Part shown: positions 1 through 16,526 of the stretch, one piece after another
Position numbering within the stretch: position 1 is the first letter of the stretch
How the letters are laid out: every line of letters begins with the position of its first letter
Assembly: GCA_022605955.1 (NCBI GenBank)
Contig: JAKCOZ010000008.1
Location: forward strand, 19,215,583-19,279,582
Direction: 5' to 3'
From: Rallus limicola
Taxonomy: Eukaryota > Chordata > Aves > Gruiformes > Rallidae
Length of the DNA: 64,000 bases
Made by a program: the position numbers and the translations under genes
The notes under the pieces: model-generated
Database searches by the model: none
The model's input: only the letters and a program-made list of their open reading frames with translations
Told to the model about the DNA's origin: nothing

Positions 1-2704
<2,704 letters not shown>

Positions 2705-5700
2705 TAGCAGAAAAGGGTGTCTTTTCTTTCTTCCCTTGTGGCTGTGTTTCTGCTCTACATCTAGGCCCCTGTTCAGTAAAATGAATGCACTATTAGAATG
2801 TATAAAATGGATTTGTGGTAATCTTAATTATTTTCTTGTCTGTAATGTTTCCATAAAAGTACAGATAATCTATAAATAGCTTAAGACCTCATTGAAAATT
2901 TTATGACTTTCCAGTCGGTACTGTGTGTTTTGGTGTGCCTCTAAATACAGACTGTAAGGAGAACGAGCTATAGGACTCTGCAAAACACTGACTGATCTGT
3001 GTTCTTCAACCATAATTGTTGACTGGGGACCTACACACTTAGGCACATGAACTAACATAGATTAAAAATGGAGAGAAATAATCTACAGGCAGCCTAACCA
3101 TAGACCATATTTTTACATATTACATTCCAGACATAACCCTTTTCCTTCTATTTCATGAAGCTCTAGAAACTTAACACACTGTTGAACTCAAGTCTGTTCT
3201 GTACTTTCCCTAAATTTGGGGTGAAAGACATTAATTTTTGCTGTCCCCACTTTTAGGAAATACAGATTATGAAATTAAAAAATAAGGAATGAAAAGGGAG
3301 TGGTCTATTTAAGTTTTTAAACCTTGATAACAGTAGTAGCCTCATTTACTTGAATTGGGGAATTTGGGATGGAATTTGGATCTATTACAAATGCACACAG
3401 GTCTATTTCTGTATGTCAAACAGTTAAAAGTATCATGCAAACATTTGTTTTAAAACATGCTATACTTTTTATACATCTATTTCTGTTGCTAAGGAAGGCT
3501 GATTATAGCTGAGCAGAGAAAAGAAGCTGCTGTAACGGATCCAAAATTGATCTTGCACAGTCTCACAAAGAATGGTTATTTTACCATCTCCATAACAACC
3601 AGTTTACGTCACAAAGGAGACACAAGATACCTTAGAAACCACTGTGAAAGCTTTATTTATGGAATCACCTTGGTTGGAGACATTCTGAAACCTTTATAAA
3701 ATATTCCCCTAGATAATAATGGACATATTATGAAATATTTTAGTTTTACAGTACTGTTTGGCTTGAATAATTGCCTTCAAAGGCAGTAATCATACTGAAT
3801 TTGTCTTCCCACCCTGCTTGAAAATATTCATTCTCGAGGTTAAAAGCCAAAGGAAAAAGCAGAGATTTTTTTCTGAAAAACTTGGACTTGAAAATACAAC
3901 ACACGTTATGTTCATAGCACATCAAAACAGGAACAGAAGTAGCTTTGGATGCTTTGTGTTTTGAAAAGGTTTGTCAAAATAACCAACCCAGTGCAATAAG
4001 CATAGGAACTCGTATCACATTTGCATGCCTGTGTGCACCACACGGGTCAGGCTTCATCGATGTGCCAATCTGCAGAACAGCTGTAAGATACTCAGACACC
4101 CATTACGCTGTTGTTGAAATAGCTTTGAAATGACAGGTTGCACAACGCTTGTGCTTAAGTCACTACGCTTGCTTTCTTTGTGCTCATATGAATGACATAT
4201 TTCATTTTTACCTTACTTCTGGGAGAATCTTTCTGGTATTTTTAAAACGTGCAACCAAATTTTTATGTGAAAGATGCAAACAGCTTATTAGGAACAGTGT
4301 TTTCTAGATGAGGCTGTAGTGAGATCAGTAAAAATTAGAAAAGAATTTAACAGTTGCAAAAAAATCTTTCTGTCTCAAGGTTTTGACATACAATAGAATC
4401 TGTCAAGCCCAAAAATACAATAACATAACTATACAAAAAGAAAGAAAATGTTACCAGTCAGAGAAATAGAAAGTATGAAGACTAGAATTTTTTTTAAATA
4501 AGGTTTTTTCTATCTGTATATGAAATATAGAAGCCTTAGTCAATGCATAGGGCAATCATGGGACCTCATACGAGGGTGAGAAAGGTGGATTTAATCTGAA
4601 GGGAGGGTGGAGAGGGGAGATGAAAAAGCTTCCCTTGGAGGAAGAGGCTAACGGAGTGTTTCAGAGAAATGAATCTTGTGAAATTAAGCTGACAGGAAAT
4701 ATTTTTCCAGGGTAAACTCCAGGAAAATAAAACTTGGAGAAGGATGCAAGATTGTTCAGGCTGACAGATAGGAGTGACTGGATATAAGCAGGAGACAAAT
4801 ACACTGGAAACTAGAATCACTAGATCAACCTGGCTTAGGAACAGACTGTATAATGAGGAAGACCATCATATTTTAAGATGACGGTTACAAAGGCATGCAT
4901 AGGACATGGTACTTATAATCGCATAAGTTCATATGAAATAGCAGTGATTGGGGGTGGCATAAGGTGTTCTGTTCGGTGTTCTTACCGGCAGCTTGAAAAG
5001 CAGCAGCCTAACAGTTTTCAGTGACCTGAACATCTTAGAGGGCTCTTTTTTTCTGATGACTGAGGCTTGTTCAGCAGCAAGAGGGCAGATCAAAAAGATT
5101 TGTCCTTGAGCATTTGTTTTGGACAGAGCATGTGATTAACAAAAATATTTGCTGAAAAATGAAAATACAGGGAAAAACTAGGCTATGTGGAAGCAAGAGG
5201 AACTTGGCAAGGATAAGTTAGTTTGAGAGCAGCTTGAAAGTAGACTCACTGAAAATCAATCATTGGTGTTTAACCTAATTAGTATTGTCTAACACTTAAA
5301 AACATAGACATGCAGAAAGTGGAACACTGAATACAGGCATGCCAAAAAAAAAAGAAAAAGAAGGCAGAATAATTTAGCAATGGTGAATGCTTAAAGCTGC
5401 CTGTTGTCAAGCACTTGTTACCTAAAATCTGCTTTATTATGCTGTGATAAATTATGTTGAATGCTAAAAGGAGGAATCAGATTTGAAACCTAAACTGAAC
5501 TGCCTTCACATCTCTAGTTTAAATGTAAACGCATCTTGTTTCCAATCTCACATGCAGTACTGACCAAAATGTAGTTCAAACTGAATTGTAGATTTTATTT
5601 TCCCCCAAAATAATTAGGTTGTTATGATCTGTCTGGAAACCTGACTCCTGAAACAAGTTCAGTTAGAATCTGTACATGTTTTATTTGGCCCAGATCTAGT

Positions 5701-8689
5701 TTTAAGAACAGAAATAGAAAAAAAATACAGAGATATGCTGGAGGTAATTTAAATCATGGGGAAAACATTTTTATATTTTACTGATAACTGCTAAAAAACT
5801 ACAATGCTGAATGCATACTCATGTTTTAAAAGGAATATAGTTAAAATATAGTTGATCTTTTGAAGAACTGTGTGTTGAAATAGGGCACTTGACAGTAGGT
5901 AAGGCTGAGACATTGGTAGAGGAATCATATGGGTTATGTAATAATGCATTAACCAGAGGAAAAATCTTGGCTTTGTTTTGCTGTTGATTTCAGAGGGATT
6001 TCACATGTCACAGTATTATTTAAAGCTGTGTCAACTCTGTATTTTGGGTATTTGTTACCATCTTGGCACAATGAATGAGTATGCCTCAGAAGCAACAGAT
6101 TTTCTTCCCCCGATGTATCAAATCATAGTTCCTGGCATAAAATTCAGACCATCAGAATAATTTTCTGAAGTGTTAGAACAAGAGGTGACTTGTTTAAATT
6201 GCCTTTCTTTTTCCAACATGCTTATGTATTTTTTAAAAACTTTAAATCTGATCACATGTGTGTGCAATAAGTCTAATCCTGAAATGATGAATAATAATTG
6301 CACTGCTTCCTTATGGAGCTGTGTCTCTGCATAATCTAAAGAAATATCAACCATACCGGTAAGAAAAGAACCCCAAAAAGTAATTTGCATTAATATAGTT
6401 GAAAAATAAGTAAAGGGAAAAAAAATAATTTTGCAAACACTCACAGCAGCTTTTCCACTGTAGTCAATATTTGTGACTGTTCAAGCCTTAGAATTTGGTC
6501 CAAAAAATTTTCCTTTTGGTACTTTAGGGTTGATGTCTCTTATTTACATCTGTATGGTAAGAGACACGAAAAATTTACATCCCCAAAAAATAAAATAATT
6601 TAATAGTAAATATATGTATGTAGTCAAATAGTGAGTTGGAAAAAGGACATAGAAAAGACAATCCCATCAGTCTAAACATGTACAGTCACTGCCCTTAAAC
6701 TATTGAATATATTCTCATATTGTCACACTTCAACCTAGCTAATTTGCCAGCCCTTTGCTTACACTATGGGATTCAAAGTCAGCATCCTGTTAATAGCTCT
6801 AGGTCTCTTCACTTTAATTCTTTATTAGCTAAAATTAGATCTTCCAATATGCACATTTTCACTACACTTTTAAATGCCAGCTAAAATGGAATTTTGTAAA
6901 TGCTGATTTATTACAACTCGTAGGAATCTACTGTTTATTTTTTCTGCCTGAAATCCATTTAAAAGCAGTTGTAAAGAGAAGCAGTATGTGTATTTTGTGA
7001 TAAAGACTGATGAGGAACCACATACCTCCTCTAATAAGGAAAATTTTGAAAATATTTCTTTATAACATCTTCCATGAAGGCATAATAACTATTTTCATAC
7101 AGCTAATGATAAGGTAGATTTCTGAATTAGCTTTTTTACCTTGTGAATTATAGAAAATGAGGTAAGATTGAAAACATAATTTATAAAAAATAACTGATTG
7201 TCATTAGGAAGAAACTTCACAGGTGGGAATAGAGAAAGCTTCTGCTGCTTATACAAAATCTGTGTTTATCTGGCATCACGATTAATTAATAGTGAAATAC
7301 TTGAAAATCCCAAATATTTAGTGGGTAAAAACAATAAATTTGATAAATATGTGGTAAAGAATGGTAGCATTAAGTAATTAAAAAATTAGGTTTTATTACA
7401 TTGTGATTTGAACAACTGCTCGTTGTTTAACATTACTGTATTTACGATAGTACATTAAGTCTAGGGTGTAAAGGAGTTTCCTGCTTGGCATGTGATTGAA
7501 ACTGGCAACCCTGCTTGCAGGAGGTTAAAGTAGGGGGATGCCACGGTGTGTTAGAAATTGTTTCGAGGGAGTATTAGCTGTCATATTGAAACACATCACC
7601 TCGTTTGAGTGTGGCCCTGTGGTACACGTGGTAAATAGGTATGGGCATGAGAGAGAAACTACTACAGAGTAAGTGTGGGAAGGCAGAGCAGGGGATAAGT
7701 GGGGGAAGTAGAACATTGGGATAGAATTTCTTTAAATGGTCACATAGGACTAAAATGCCTGTGACTCTGAGATGCCACCTTCTGAGAGTCAACTGGCATG
7801 ATTTAAAGCAAGTTATCTTTTTGGGAATACAGATCTCTAGGAATTGAATAAAGAATTAAAAGAAATGGCAGCTTGTGCCCTAGGTTTTTTCCTCCCGACT
7901 TTCTTAATTGTTCGTGGCTCTCAAACCCAAGCTTTAACAAGCTGCAGTAGTAAGGAGTTACACTGGAGTTGCTTAAAGTCCAGAAGGAAAGCAGTGGAAT
8001 TCAGAAAACTGAACTGGAATACAGAAGTTTGTTTCAAGGAGTTGGCACATGAGACAGGCAGAGCACACAGCAGGACGGCACCAGTGAGGTCTCCCTGCAG
8101 AGTGGGTCTGGCAGAATGCAACCTCAGTACCTTTCTAGTCACCTTGAATATGTGGCCATAATCTTGTGAAGGGATGTGGAAGGTTTACAGGTGCTTCAGT
8201 TTTGTTCTAACCTGAACAGCAGCTATGGAGGGGGTGTAAACTTCTATATAGGGTGTTTAAAGACTTAAAAACCAAAACCAACCAAAAAAGTCCCCAAACC
8301 AGTAGAGAAAATAATTTCAGTATTACACAGTCCTGCACTGAGATCCCAACGTGAAATGTGTTTACATTGAGGCTTCTGAGTTTTCAGTTCCTTTGTGAAA
8401 GAAACAAATCCGTGTGGAGAGTGTTTTCTTACTGCTCAGGAGTAGATCTCTGGGTCAGAAACAGAAAGTGCCCATGATATTAGTGTTAGTAGTGTTGAGG
8501 CTGTGACAGTTTCATGATATAAAGCAAAGTAGATTTGTGTGCTTGAAAACTTAACTGGTTTTCCTCACTGTATCAGTCTAATGAAAGGTACTCAGGTTTC
8601 CCTCCAAGTGTTGCCCGCTGCCAAAGCAGTCTAATGGTCTAAGGAATACTTAACTTGGGTGAGTCAAAAATAAAAATTGATTACTTGCA

Positions 8690-8790
8690 GCTGTTAAAAA
8701 ACAATTGACTACTTGACATGCAATTAACTGTAATGAATAAACATTAATTGTGATAATTGCTCATAAGAATTATTTAAAATATTCATTACT
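8690..8790. promoter_or_regulatory. Candidate enhancer-like AT-rich motif cluster
   Basis: CAATTAACTGTAATGAATAA then ACATTAATTGTGATAATTGC holds several TAAT/ATTA cores, and CAATTAA (8721-8727) and TTAATTG (8744-8750) are inverted copies. Such homeodomain-type clusters are common in developmental enhancers but also arise by chance in AT-rich DNA. Confidence 0.2.
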
Positions 8791-11327
8791 TACTTTTTGT
8801 AACATTTCTAACAATATAATAATTTTCTGATACACTAAGGAAAAATTTGTATGATAAATAAGGAACTGAAATTCAAATTTAAAAAAAGATGAATATGGAT
8901 CCAATTTCAATCACAAGTTTGCTCTCTTTTTAATTATGTTAATGTTCTTGAGGAGAGGGAGGGCTAAAGATAGAGAGGTATGGCTTTGCTCTGGATAATT
9001 CAGTATCCCCAGTGTTGATGAAAGTGACTTTGTTTTCAGTGCACAGGACTTAGAAGAATATTTAATTTATCTACATAGGAAATAGAATATTAAGTTGGGA
9101 TATGTAGTGCCATCCCAGAAGTTCAGTTGGTTTCTTTCATTTGACGTGCATAGCTAGCAGTTTTGTTCTCCTTGTGGCAAGGGTAACAATTTTGTGCCAT
9201 GTTCATTTTACATAGGCAGTGCTTTTCAGCATTGTGCTCACACAATTCATAAGCTGCTTAGTTAGCTACATCAGCTGAGTACAGCACCACCTTTCTTCAG
9301 GAGCAGCAACCTTTTTAACTCCAGGCTTCTTTCTGTGGTGGGTCAGCTAAATTCAGCGCTAATTGTGTAGCAATCATCTCCAGGTAGCATATCTGCACTG
9401 TTGTTACTGGTATTGTGTGTGCTCGCAGCTATGTATTTTGTTTCAGCCTAACACAGGTATAGCTTCCTCTCTGCGCACAAGTCAGTATGACCACTGAACA
9501 AATAACAGCTAGTTCTCAGTATTTCCTGTTTTCTCTCTTTTAAATCCACCTGTGCTCTACTTATAGGCTTGCTGAAATTCAAAGAAATCTTTGCATTGAC
9601 TTCAGAACAAGTAGAATATATCCTTGATGATGTTTTCTTGTCAGGGTGTGAATCATCATGTATATCTTGAAGTTTTGTGTTTCTGTAGAAGTGGTAAATC
9701 ACACAGAGTGCCTAATCACTGGTTTCTCTAAATTCCTTTCAGTTAGTGTGAGTAATTTGTTTATGTGATGTCTTTGCCAGATCAGTGAATTCCCCCCACC
9801 TCACCCTGTCCCAGTGTGACCTCAGCACAATTAGTGTTGACAAGTACCATCATATTGTCTGTTTCTCTGTGGGATGTTTAGGCACTTTCCATCCTAAGGC
9901 AGTGTGGCTGGGCATGAAATCCTGAGGAAATTACAACTAACAGAAAAGGTGACAGCCTGTCTCCTTAGCAACCTGGGCCACTGTGTATACGTAACCAGCC
10001 CGTGCTGAAGTATAAGACTTAGTACTTATTCCCATGGTGTTTACTGGCAAATCTTAAGAATTTTTAGCTACATCATCCCCCAAAGCTTTGGCAAGAACAT
10101 AGTGTTTGCAGCAAAACAAACTACCTCCTCTTTGTTTGTACAAGTAGGGGAGGATTTTGTTGGATATAAAATAGATACAGATGTGATGATGTCTTTGCAC
10201 AAAGTAGAGAAAGCAAGTAGCATTTTCTTCAGTTTCAGATCATTTCTTCTGGGCTGTCTCTTTCCATGCCCCACTGGGCAAAGTAGTCATCAGCAGTGCT
10301 AAGAGGCACTCTCAGCTCTAGAACTCCAAACAGAAAGGACAGATGTTTTCAAAAAATAAGTATCACTGAGTTCCTGATAGACAGGAATGTAATAAAAGAT
10401 AAGTCAAAGGCATTTTTCCTTTCTATGTTTGGCTTTTAGAGATTTTTTGCTCTGCAGGGTGTCGCAATAATTTTCAAGGCAAAACAGGACTGGGGCATTC
10501 CCAAGGACTTAACTTGTAAACTATGACTGAGAGAACTCCAGATTTCAAGGCAGAATGTGGTCTGCTAGTCAACATATAAAACAAACTGCTGATCCAACTT
10601 TCCTTAAGGAAAAAGCTGTCAGATTTGATTCTTTCTTTAAAAATTAATATTAGTGGCATTTGTGTTTCTCTAAGTAGTATGTAAATCGGTAAATTCTAAT
10701 AGTAAATCCCACAGAAATTGAAATCTTGTTTCAAACCATAGTTAAATTCATATATATGCTGCATACTTGGTGTCAGAAGAGTAGTTGATTTTGTACATTT
10801 TCTGTGAGGCTGATCTCACTATATCAAGCTAATGGTCTAAAACACTGGGCTGCGTGGTCCACTGGCTGAATTTTTGTAAACAAAGAGAATGCAGATTAAG
10901 GGGAACTTTTTTTCTGAAAGAATTACTGCAAACTCAATATTAGAATGAAGGTGAATCTGATAGAGTTTAATTCACTGTGGTTAGAGTGCCAGTATTTTGC
11001 CACAGGGTCATTTTACTGCCATGTACCATATTTACTGGCAGGGTAACTGTTCAGCTGTCCAGCAGAAAACATACAAAGATGTATATTATACATTCATTTC
11101 TCTTTGTTTGATAGGTACATTGTGAAGCTGTGAAAAGCTCAGAGACTCTCCTTTTTTAAAGCAGCAGTTGCAGTATGGTTTCTTTCCCCCATGTATTATA
11201 AGTGCAAAGCTCTCCAATGCTCATATTATTTTAGCATAGCTTGTTAAACTTTCAAAGACAGAGGTACATAGCGGGATTTGCCATCAGCCTGCAGTCAGAA
11301 GCAATTGTAATGTCCTTATAGAGGAAA

Positions 11328-11351
11328 AAGTGTTGGTGAGTGCCAACACTT
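11328..11351. repeat. Short perfect inverted repeat (hairpin)
   Basis: Arms AAGTGTTGG (11328-11336) and CCAACACTT (11343-11351) are exact reverse complements around the 6-base loop TGAGTG. It lies 200 bp upstream of exon b, within the intron. The stem is too short for a typical miRNA precursor and is not followed by a T run. Its function is unknown. Confidence 0.8.
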
Positions 11352-11553
11352 CTCTTACAAACCTAAGAGAAGGTCAAATTTACTGTTACAGTTTTGTGGG
11401 GTTTTTCATAACTGAGATATATAGGCAAAGATAAGGGTTTGAAAGCTACATAGGATTTTAGACTTGACTCAAAAAAGTGGTTTCATGTCACACCGGGGTG
11501 GCATAAGTTGTACATTAGGTTAAAGCGCTATTTTCTCTACTTTCTTCTGATAG

Positions 11554-11775
<222 letters not shown>

Positions 11776-14700
11776 TAAACATTTGTGCTTCAAATCCTAA
11801 GAATCTCTCATAGCAAAAGACATTAAAAAGCTGCAAAGTTAAACACTTTTTTTTCTTTCATCCTAATTTCAACAGTAATTTATGTTTAGAATGCCTTGAA
11901 ATGATAAAAACGTATGTATTTGTTTTAGTCTTGTCTTAGGATATAAAATGATAAAATATTAAGTACTTACCTTCAGAAGTACTTTTCTTAGCTGCTGTTG
12001 ATGAAAACATTTCTTTCAAAGAGGAAGAAGCTAACATTTTTAACTGTTTAATAACACTTTGAAATGTTAGAGTCTTAGGCTTTTTTTATCCAGTGTTGAC
12101 AATACTATGAAGCAGTCTGGCAGCTTGAGCAAACTGTAGTAATAATTTATTTTTTTCGCTTACCCAAGGATGTTAAAATGTGAAGATTTGGATTTTCATA
12201 CATGGATATGAAAAAGGGATAGAAATTCCCTCTCTACACAGTCATGTAAATTAGCTGTATTATTTCATGCTATTTTTGGCTTTGTTTTGTCTTCATTTAA
12301 TTGAGTCTTCCTGAATAAGTTAAGATGAGATTGACAATGTAAAATAGTTTAACAACAGAACATTTTATAATAATAGAAGAAATACAGAAAGAATTTGTCC
12401 ATCATTGATTAGACTGGCTTATGCTTGTCTTTTCCAGATTTTGCTCATAAAGAATCACCACTGACTGATAACCATTTAAAACCTTTAGCAATACAAGTGT
12501 TTGACCTTTTGTTATCTGCACAGTTATCATAGGCTTTTAAAATTTCTTCTGATTGCAATTTCCATTTCTGATTAAGTCTATTTATATGCAGATGCAGTTG
12601 CGCTTGATTCTGCGTCATGTAGTTATCTCCTTCTACCCAGCTCAGACACGAACAGCCACCACTCTTTCCAAAATTATTCATAATGAAGCAGTGGTTTCTC
12701 TTGTTGCCTTTGCAGAAGCGTAAAGCAGGTCCTGGCAATTAAGGCGGTAAGGAAAACTTCAGACGACTAAAGCAGTAGCTACAAATTTTATCAACACTCA
12801 AAACAGTTTAAAAGGACAGAAGTCATCCCAAAAGTAACAGCAGGCAATTGGAAGGTGCATAGTATAGGGCACCCTCTGCTTTGCATTTTTTGAGCTAGAA
12901 CACTGCTCCTGGTAGCTGTGCATTCATATTGGAGTTCTGGACAGCATAAGGGCCTGAGGTATAGGACATAGAGCTTCTCTCCTGGTATTTTTTGAAGTAA
13001 ATTCAGAGGGACAGTAAACACTACCAAAAGGTGCTTTGCTCCCTTACATTAGTTTGACATTTTAGAAGTAATCTTAGTGCATTTCCTGATACCTCTGTTG
13101 CAATTCCCACATTTTTCACAGTACTTTCAACCGCACCTTTAGGTTTTCTTTGGGTTGAAAGTGGTTCTTCCAAGCACTGGCTATTGAGTGCTCAAGCAGT
13201 GATCTATAGAAGCATTGCAGCTCACCTTCTGAGACTGTTCCTCTGAGCTTAGGGATCTGATATTTTTATACTTTCTGCTTGCATAGTAGTATCTGTGTCT
13301 GATGTTATAAATGCAAATGTTGAGCCATTTGATTATTTTTATGCCGTTAGTATCCTTGAGTATCATCTCTGAATTTATCCAATACAAATTGTCAGCTACT
13401 AAAACATCTAGTAGCAAAGAAGCTTACAAGGGTAAGGCTCTGTTTTACTGGAAAAACTCTGCGTCACTCACTAGTTTTATTTGATACCCTTTAGCTGCCA
13501 GATGAGAAACAGAAAGGTAGAGTCAATCCCTATTCCTGCTCCTGCCCCACAAATGACTTAATATCATTGTAAGATCCAATCAAAAGAAACGGCACATTTT
13601 TTTTTCTTTATTTTGCTTTTCATTACCAGTTCTCAGTTTCTTGCACAAGTCTTGCTCTGCGGCCAAGGAGCATTTGAGCCAAAGTTCTCAGCCCCGTTTT
13701 TGGCTCAGTGAGACTACAGTTAGACTCTGGACTCTTAACTGAGACTACCATTTGTCACATCTCCAGAGGCATTTGTACTGGCCATGGGGATCTTCATGTC
13801 TTAAAATGGCTCTGCTGATGCCACCCTAGGTTAGCCTAGAGTGAATAAGAGGCAGCATGTTCACGTGGTTCAAATTCTTGTCACAGTTGAGGGGTGCTAA
13901 TCACTTAGGCCTGCCACCTCTTGCTTTCTGTAGGAGGCTGCCTGCCTGAGCTTTCCATCTGCTCCACCCATCATTTAAATCAGGATATAACTCTGCACAT
14001 CTGGTAAGGTGGAGGAAGGGCTCACTCAGCTGACTGCCTTTAGTTCTCACATGGTGACAGCACTGCTCTCAAGTGAATTCTGGAGCTTATTGCCTCTGAT
14101 GGATATGTCCAGAAACAACTTGTTCAGCTAGGTTTTACTTTCACCTGGAAAAAAGCTGCTAGCAGGAAGTTAGCAGTTCCTGAAATTATCTCACAGCTGT
14201 AATTTGCTATTCAAGCCATGTGAATATTGGAGTGCAATGAAACTGTATGCTAAGACACATGCTTCGGGGATGGAGGTAGTTTTAAGACCTGGGTTGGGAA
14301 GCAGTATAACATTATATAAATCCAGCCTTGTGTATGTACCCATACTCTGATTTTCAACAGACACATGCACAATGTCATTTGTTGGTAACAGCTCCTCTTA
14401 CAGTTGTGGTTTCTTGTGGTTTGCTGTGAAACTGGCAAATTGGGTTTTGGTTATTGTAAAAGGGACTAATACCATATGATACCGAAGTGTTACCACTTAT
14501 GGTGACTGTGATACCCTACAGTCCCCCTCCATTTTATTGGCAAGTGTAAAAAGCAGCTGCAAATAATGAACAATAAATGTACCGGGCCGTTTATTTACCA
14601 ATATATATTTGTATATATATGACTTCTGTATGTCATGTCCCAGGACAATTTTTGCTGATTGGGATGATGTTACTTTAGTTTGGAGAAGAGGTGAAATTGC

Positions 14701-15945
14701 TATTCACAATAAATGACACCTAGACATCCCTCAGACAGAAAGTTATCAAGAATTATTTCCTTGTTCCTTTATGTTCTTGACTACAGTTGATCCATATATT
14801 TCTGGTTATACTTCTAGACTGCTCTGTTTTGTATGCTGCTGATTTCTTTACGTTAGCAGAAAACTCTGCAATACTTTTGAAATTTTGTTATCAAGCACTG
14901 AATACTCTGTTCTCATGAATGTACTTTAAAGTGTTAGTAATAGTGAAATTACCAAAGCTAGGTGCAGAAATTAGTGTTTCCACAGAATTCTTCCATTCCC
15001 AAGTAGGGAATAAAGTAGCTGTTTCTATGTCAGATTATTCGTTGACTTTTTTCTAGAGACAGTCAGTAATTGTGCCATTAGCCTTGGCATTGAGTTTCAA
15101 ATTAGTGAGCTGTGGAGCTAGACTTACACTTAAATGAGTGTAATTGAAATCAGTGAGTCTTTACTTTGACTTTATAGGGTTTGAATCAAGCATTGAATGA
15201 ACGAATTTGTACTAGCAGTCACAGCAGCTATATATCCCTAAGATCTTTTATCTTCTTGTGGAGAACTCAAGTGAAGGACTAAGCTTTTGCTGTTTTCAAG
15301 TGCTAATTTAAGCAGGAGCATGGGAAAGCCTAACAGTAGCCAAACATCTTACACTATTTATGTTGTTTAAACAAGAAGCAAATAAGATATTAAATTCAGA
15401 TGGTACTAGTTACAAAGCCTAAATTTTCTTCTAGTAGGTAAGAAGTGACACTTCTAAATACTTTCTATACAGCAGTCTATAACCATGAAAGAGAAGGTCT
15501 GAGTAACACTGCTTTAGAAAATTTCAGTCAAAATTCCAGTCCCCAGGAATCTTTATTCCCAAAGTTAAGATTTCTGCTAATTTTATTATTTCCAACTAAT
15601 ACAGGTCAACATCTGAATTATCTAATTTGAACCAGGAATGGACTAATGTTGAATGGCTCAGAGGTCTGCAAAGGAGCATGTCTGTGGATACATCATGGGA
15701 CCCCATGATATTTGGGTCCTACGGCATTGCTTGAAGAGGAGGCCCCTTTTGCCCAACTAATCCAGATCTATATTCATTGTTTCTGTTTGAAATATTTTAC
15801 ATTCTCCTCTTTGGAGGACATTAACATAAAACAACATATCTCACATTAAAACATTCCAGTTGCCATAAACATTCTTTCCAAGTCTCATTGGAAGACTTGA
15901 AATTAGGATTTCCTCAGTCATACTTCTCTGTGCAGGTTAGTGTTT

Positions 15946-15950
15946 CTGGA
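15946..15950. repeat. LTR target-site duplication, left copy
   Basis: CTGGA, directly repeated at 16522-16526 on the other side of the LTR. Only 5 bp, so it is supportive rather than decisive. Confidence 0.6.
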
Positions 15951-16521
15951 ATACCATGGATCTGCCCCCAGCGGGAGCTGAGCCCCATGCAGCCGCTTGC
16001 TCTAGGGGAGAAAAAGGGGAAAAGGAAAAAAACAAACTAAAGGCAAACCTCCTGGGTTGGGATAAGGACAATTTACTGGGACAGCAGAGAGAGAAATAGC
16101 AATAATAGGACTTTTATAGAAAAAATATATGAAACTGGTGATACACAATGCAGTTTCTCAGCAAATCACACAACTCATACAGCTCAGAGCTGTCCCATAG
16201 CTGGACCGTCCCCAAAAACTGCATGTCCTGGAGCTGCTCACTCCTCCTTACACCAGCCCCCCTTTTTGCTGAGCATGATGTGATTGGTATGGAATACCCT
16301 CTTTGGCCAGTTTGGGTCACCTGTTCCAGCTGTGTCCTTTCCCAACTTCCTGGGTGCCCCCCACCTTCTCATTAGCAGGGCAATATGAACAACTCAACAG
16401 TCCTTGGCTGCTTGGCAACAACTAAAAACATCAGTGGGTTATCAGTACTGCTCTCATCCTAACTTCCAAACACATTACACTTAGAAATAGAATTAACTCT
16501 ATCCTAGCCAAAAGCAGGACA
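15951..16521 (-). mobile_element. Solo-type ERV LTR, avian TGTCCTG family
   Basis: Read on the - strand this starts TGTCCTGC, continues GGCTAGGATAGAGTTAATTC, and carries further blocks that I remember from a common bird ERV LTR family: CAGCCAAGGACT, GACCCAAACTGGCCAAAG, ATTCCATACCAATCACATCATGCT, and a distal AATTGTCCTTATCCCAACCC. The 5-bp sequence CTGGA occurs directly on both sides (15946-15950 and 16522-16526), consistent with an ERV target-site duplication. I see no internal retroviral sequence beside it, so it is probably a solo LTR left by recombination. The family name (ERVL-like) is from memory and unchecked; the 3' terminus is inferred from the duplicated flank. Confidence 0.8.
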
Positions 16522-16526
16522 CTGGA
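16522..16526. repeat. LTR target-site duplication, right copy
   Basis: CTGGA, matching 15946-15950. It abuts the TGTCCTGC terminus of the - strand LTR. Confidence 0.6.

Noticed and set aside
6118..6444. 108-codon - strand open frame
   Set aside because: Biased, hydrophobic composition with no domain; lies in an AT-rich intron.
7844..8161. 105-codon + strand open frame with an antisense 73-codon frame opposite
   Set aside because: Both strands open over one GC-richer patch, which is a composition effect. No motif or splice signals.
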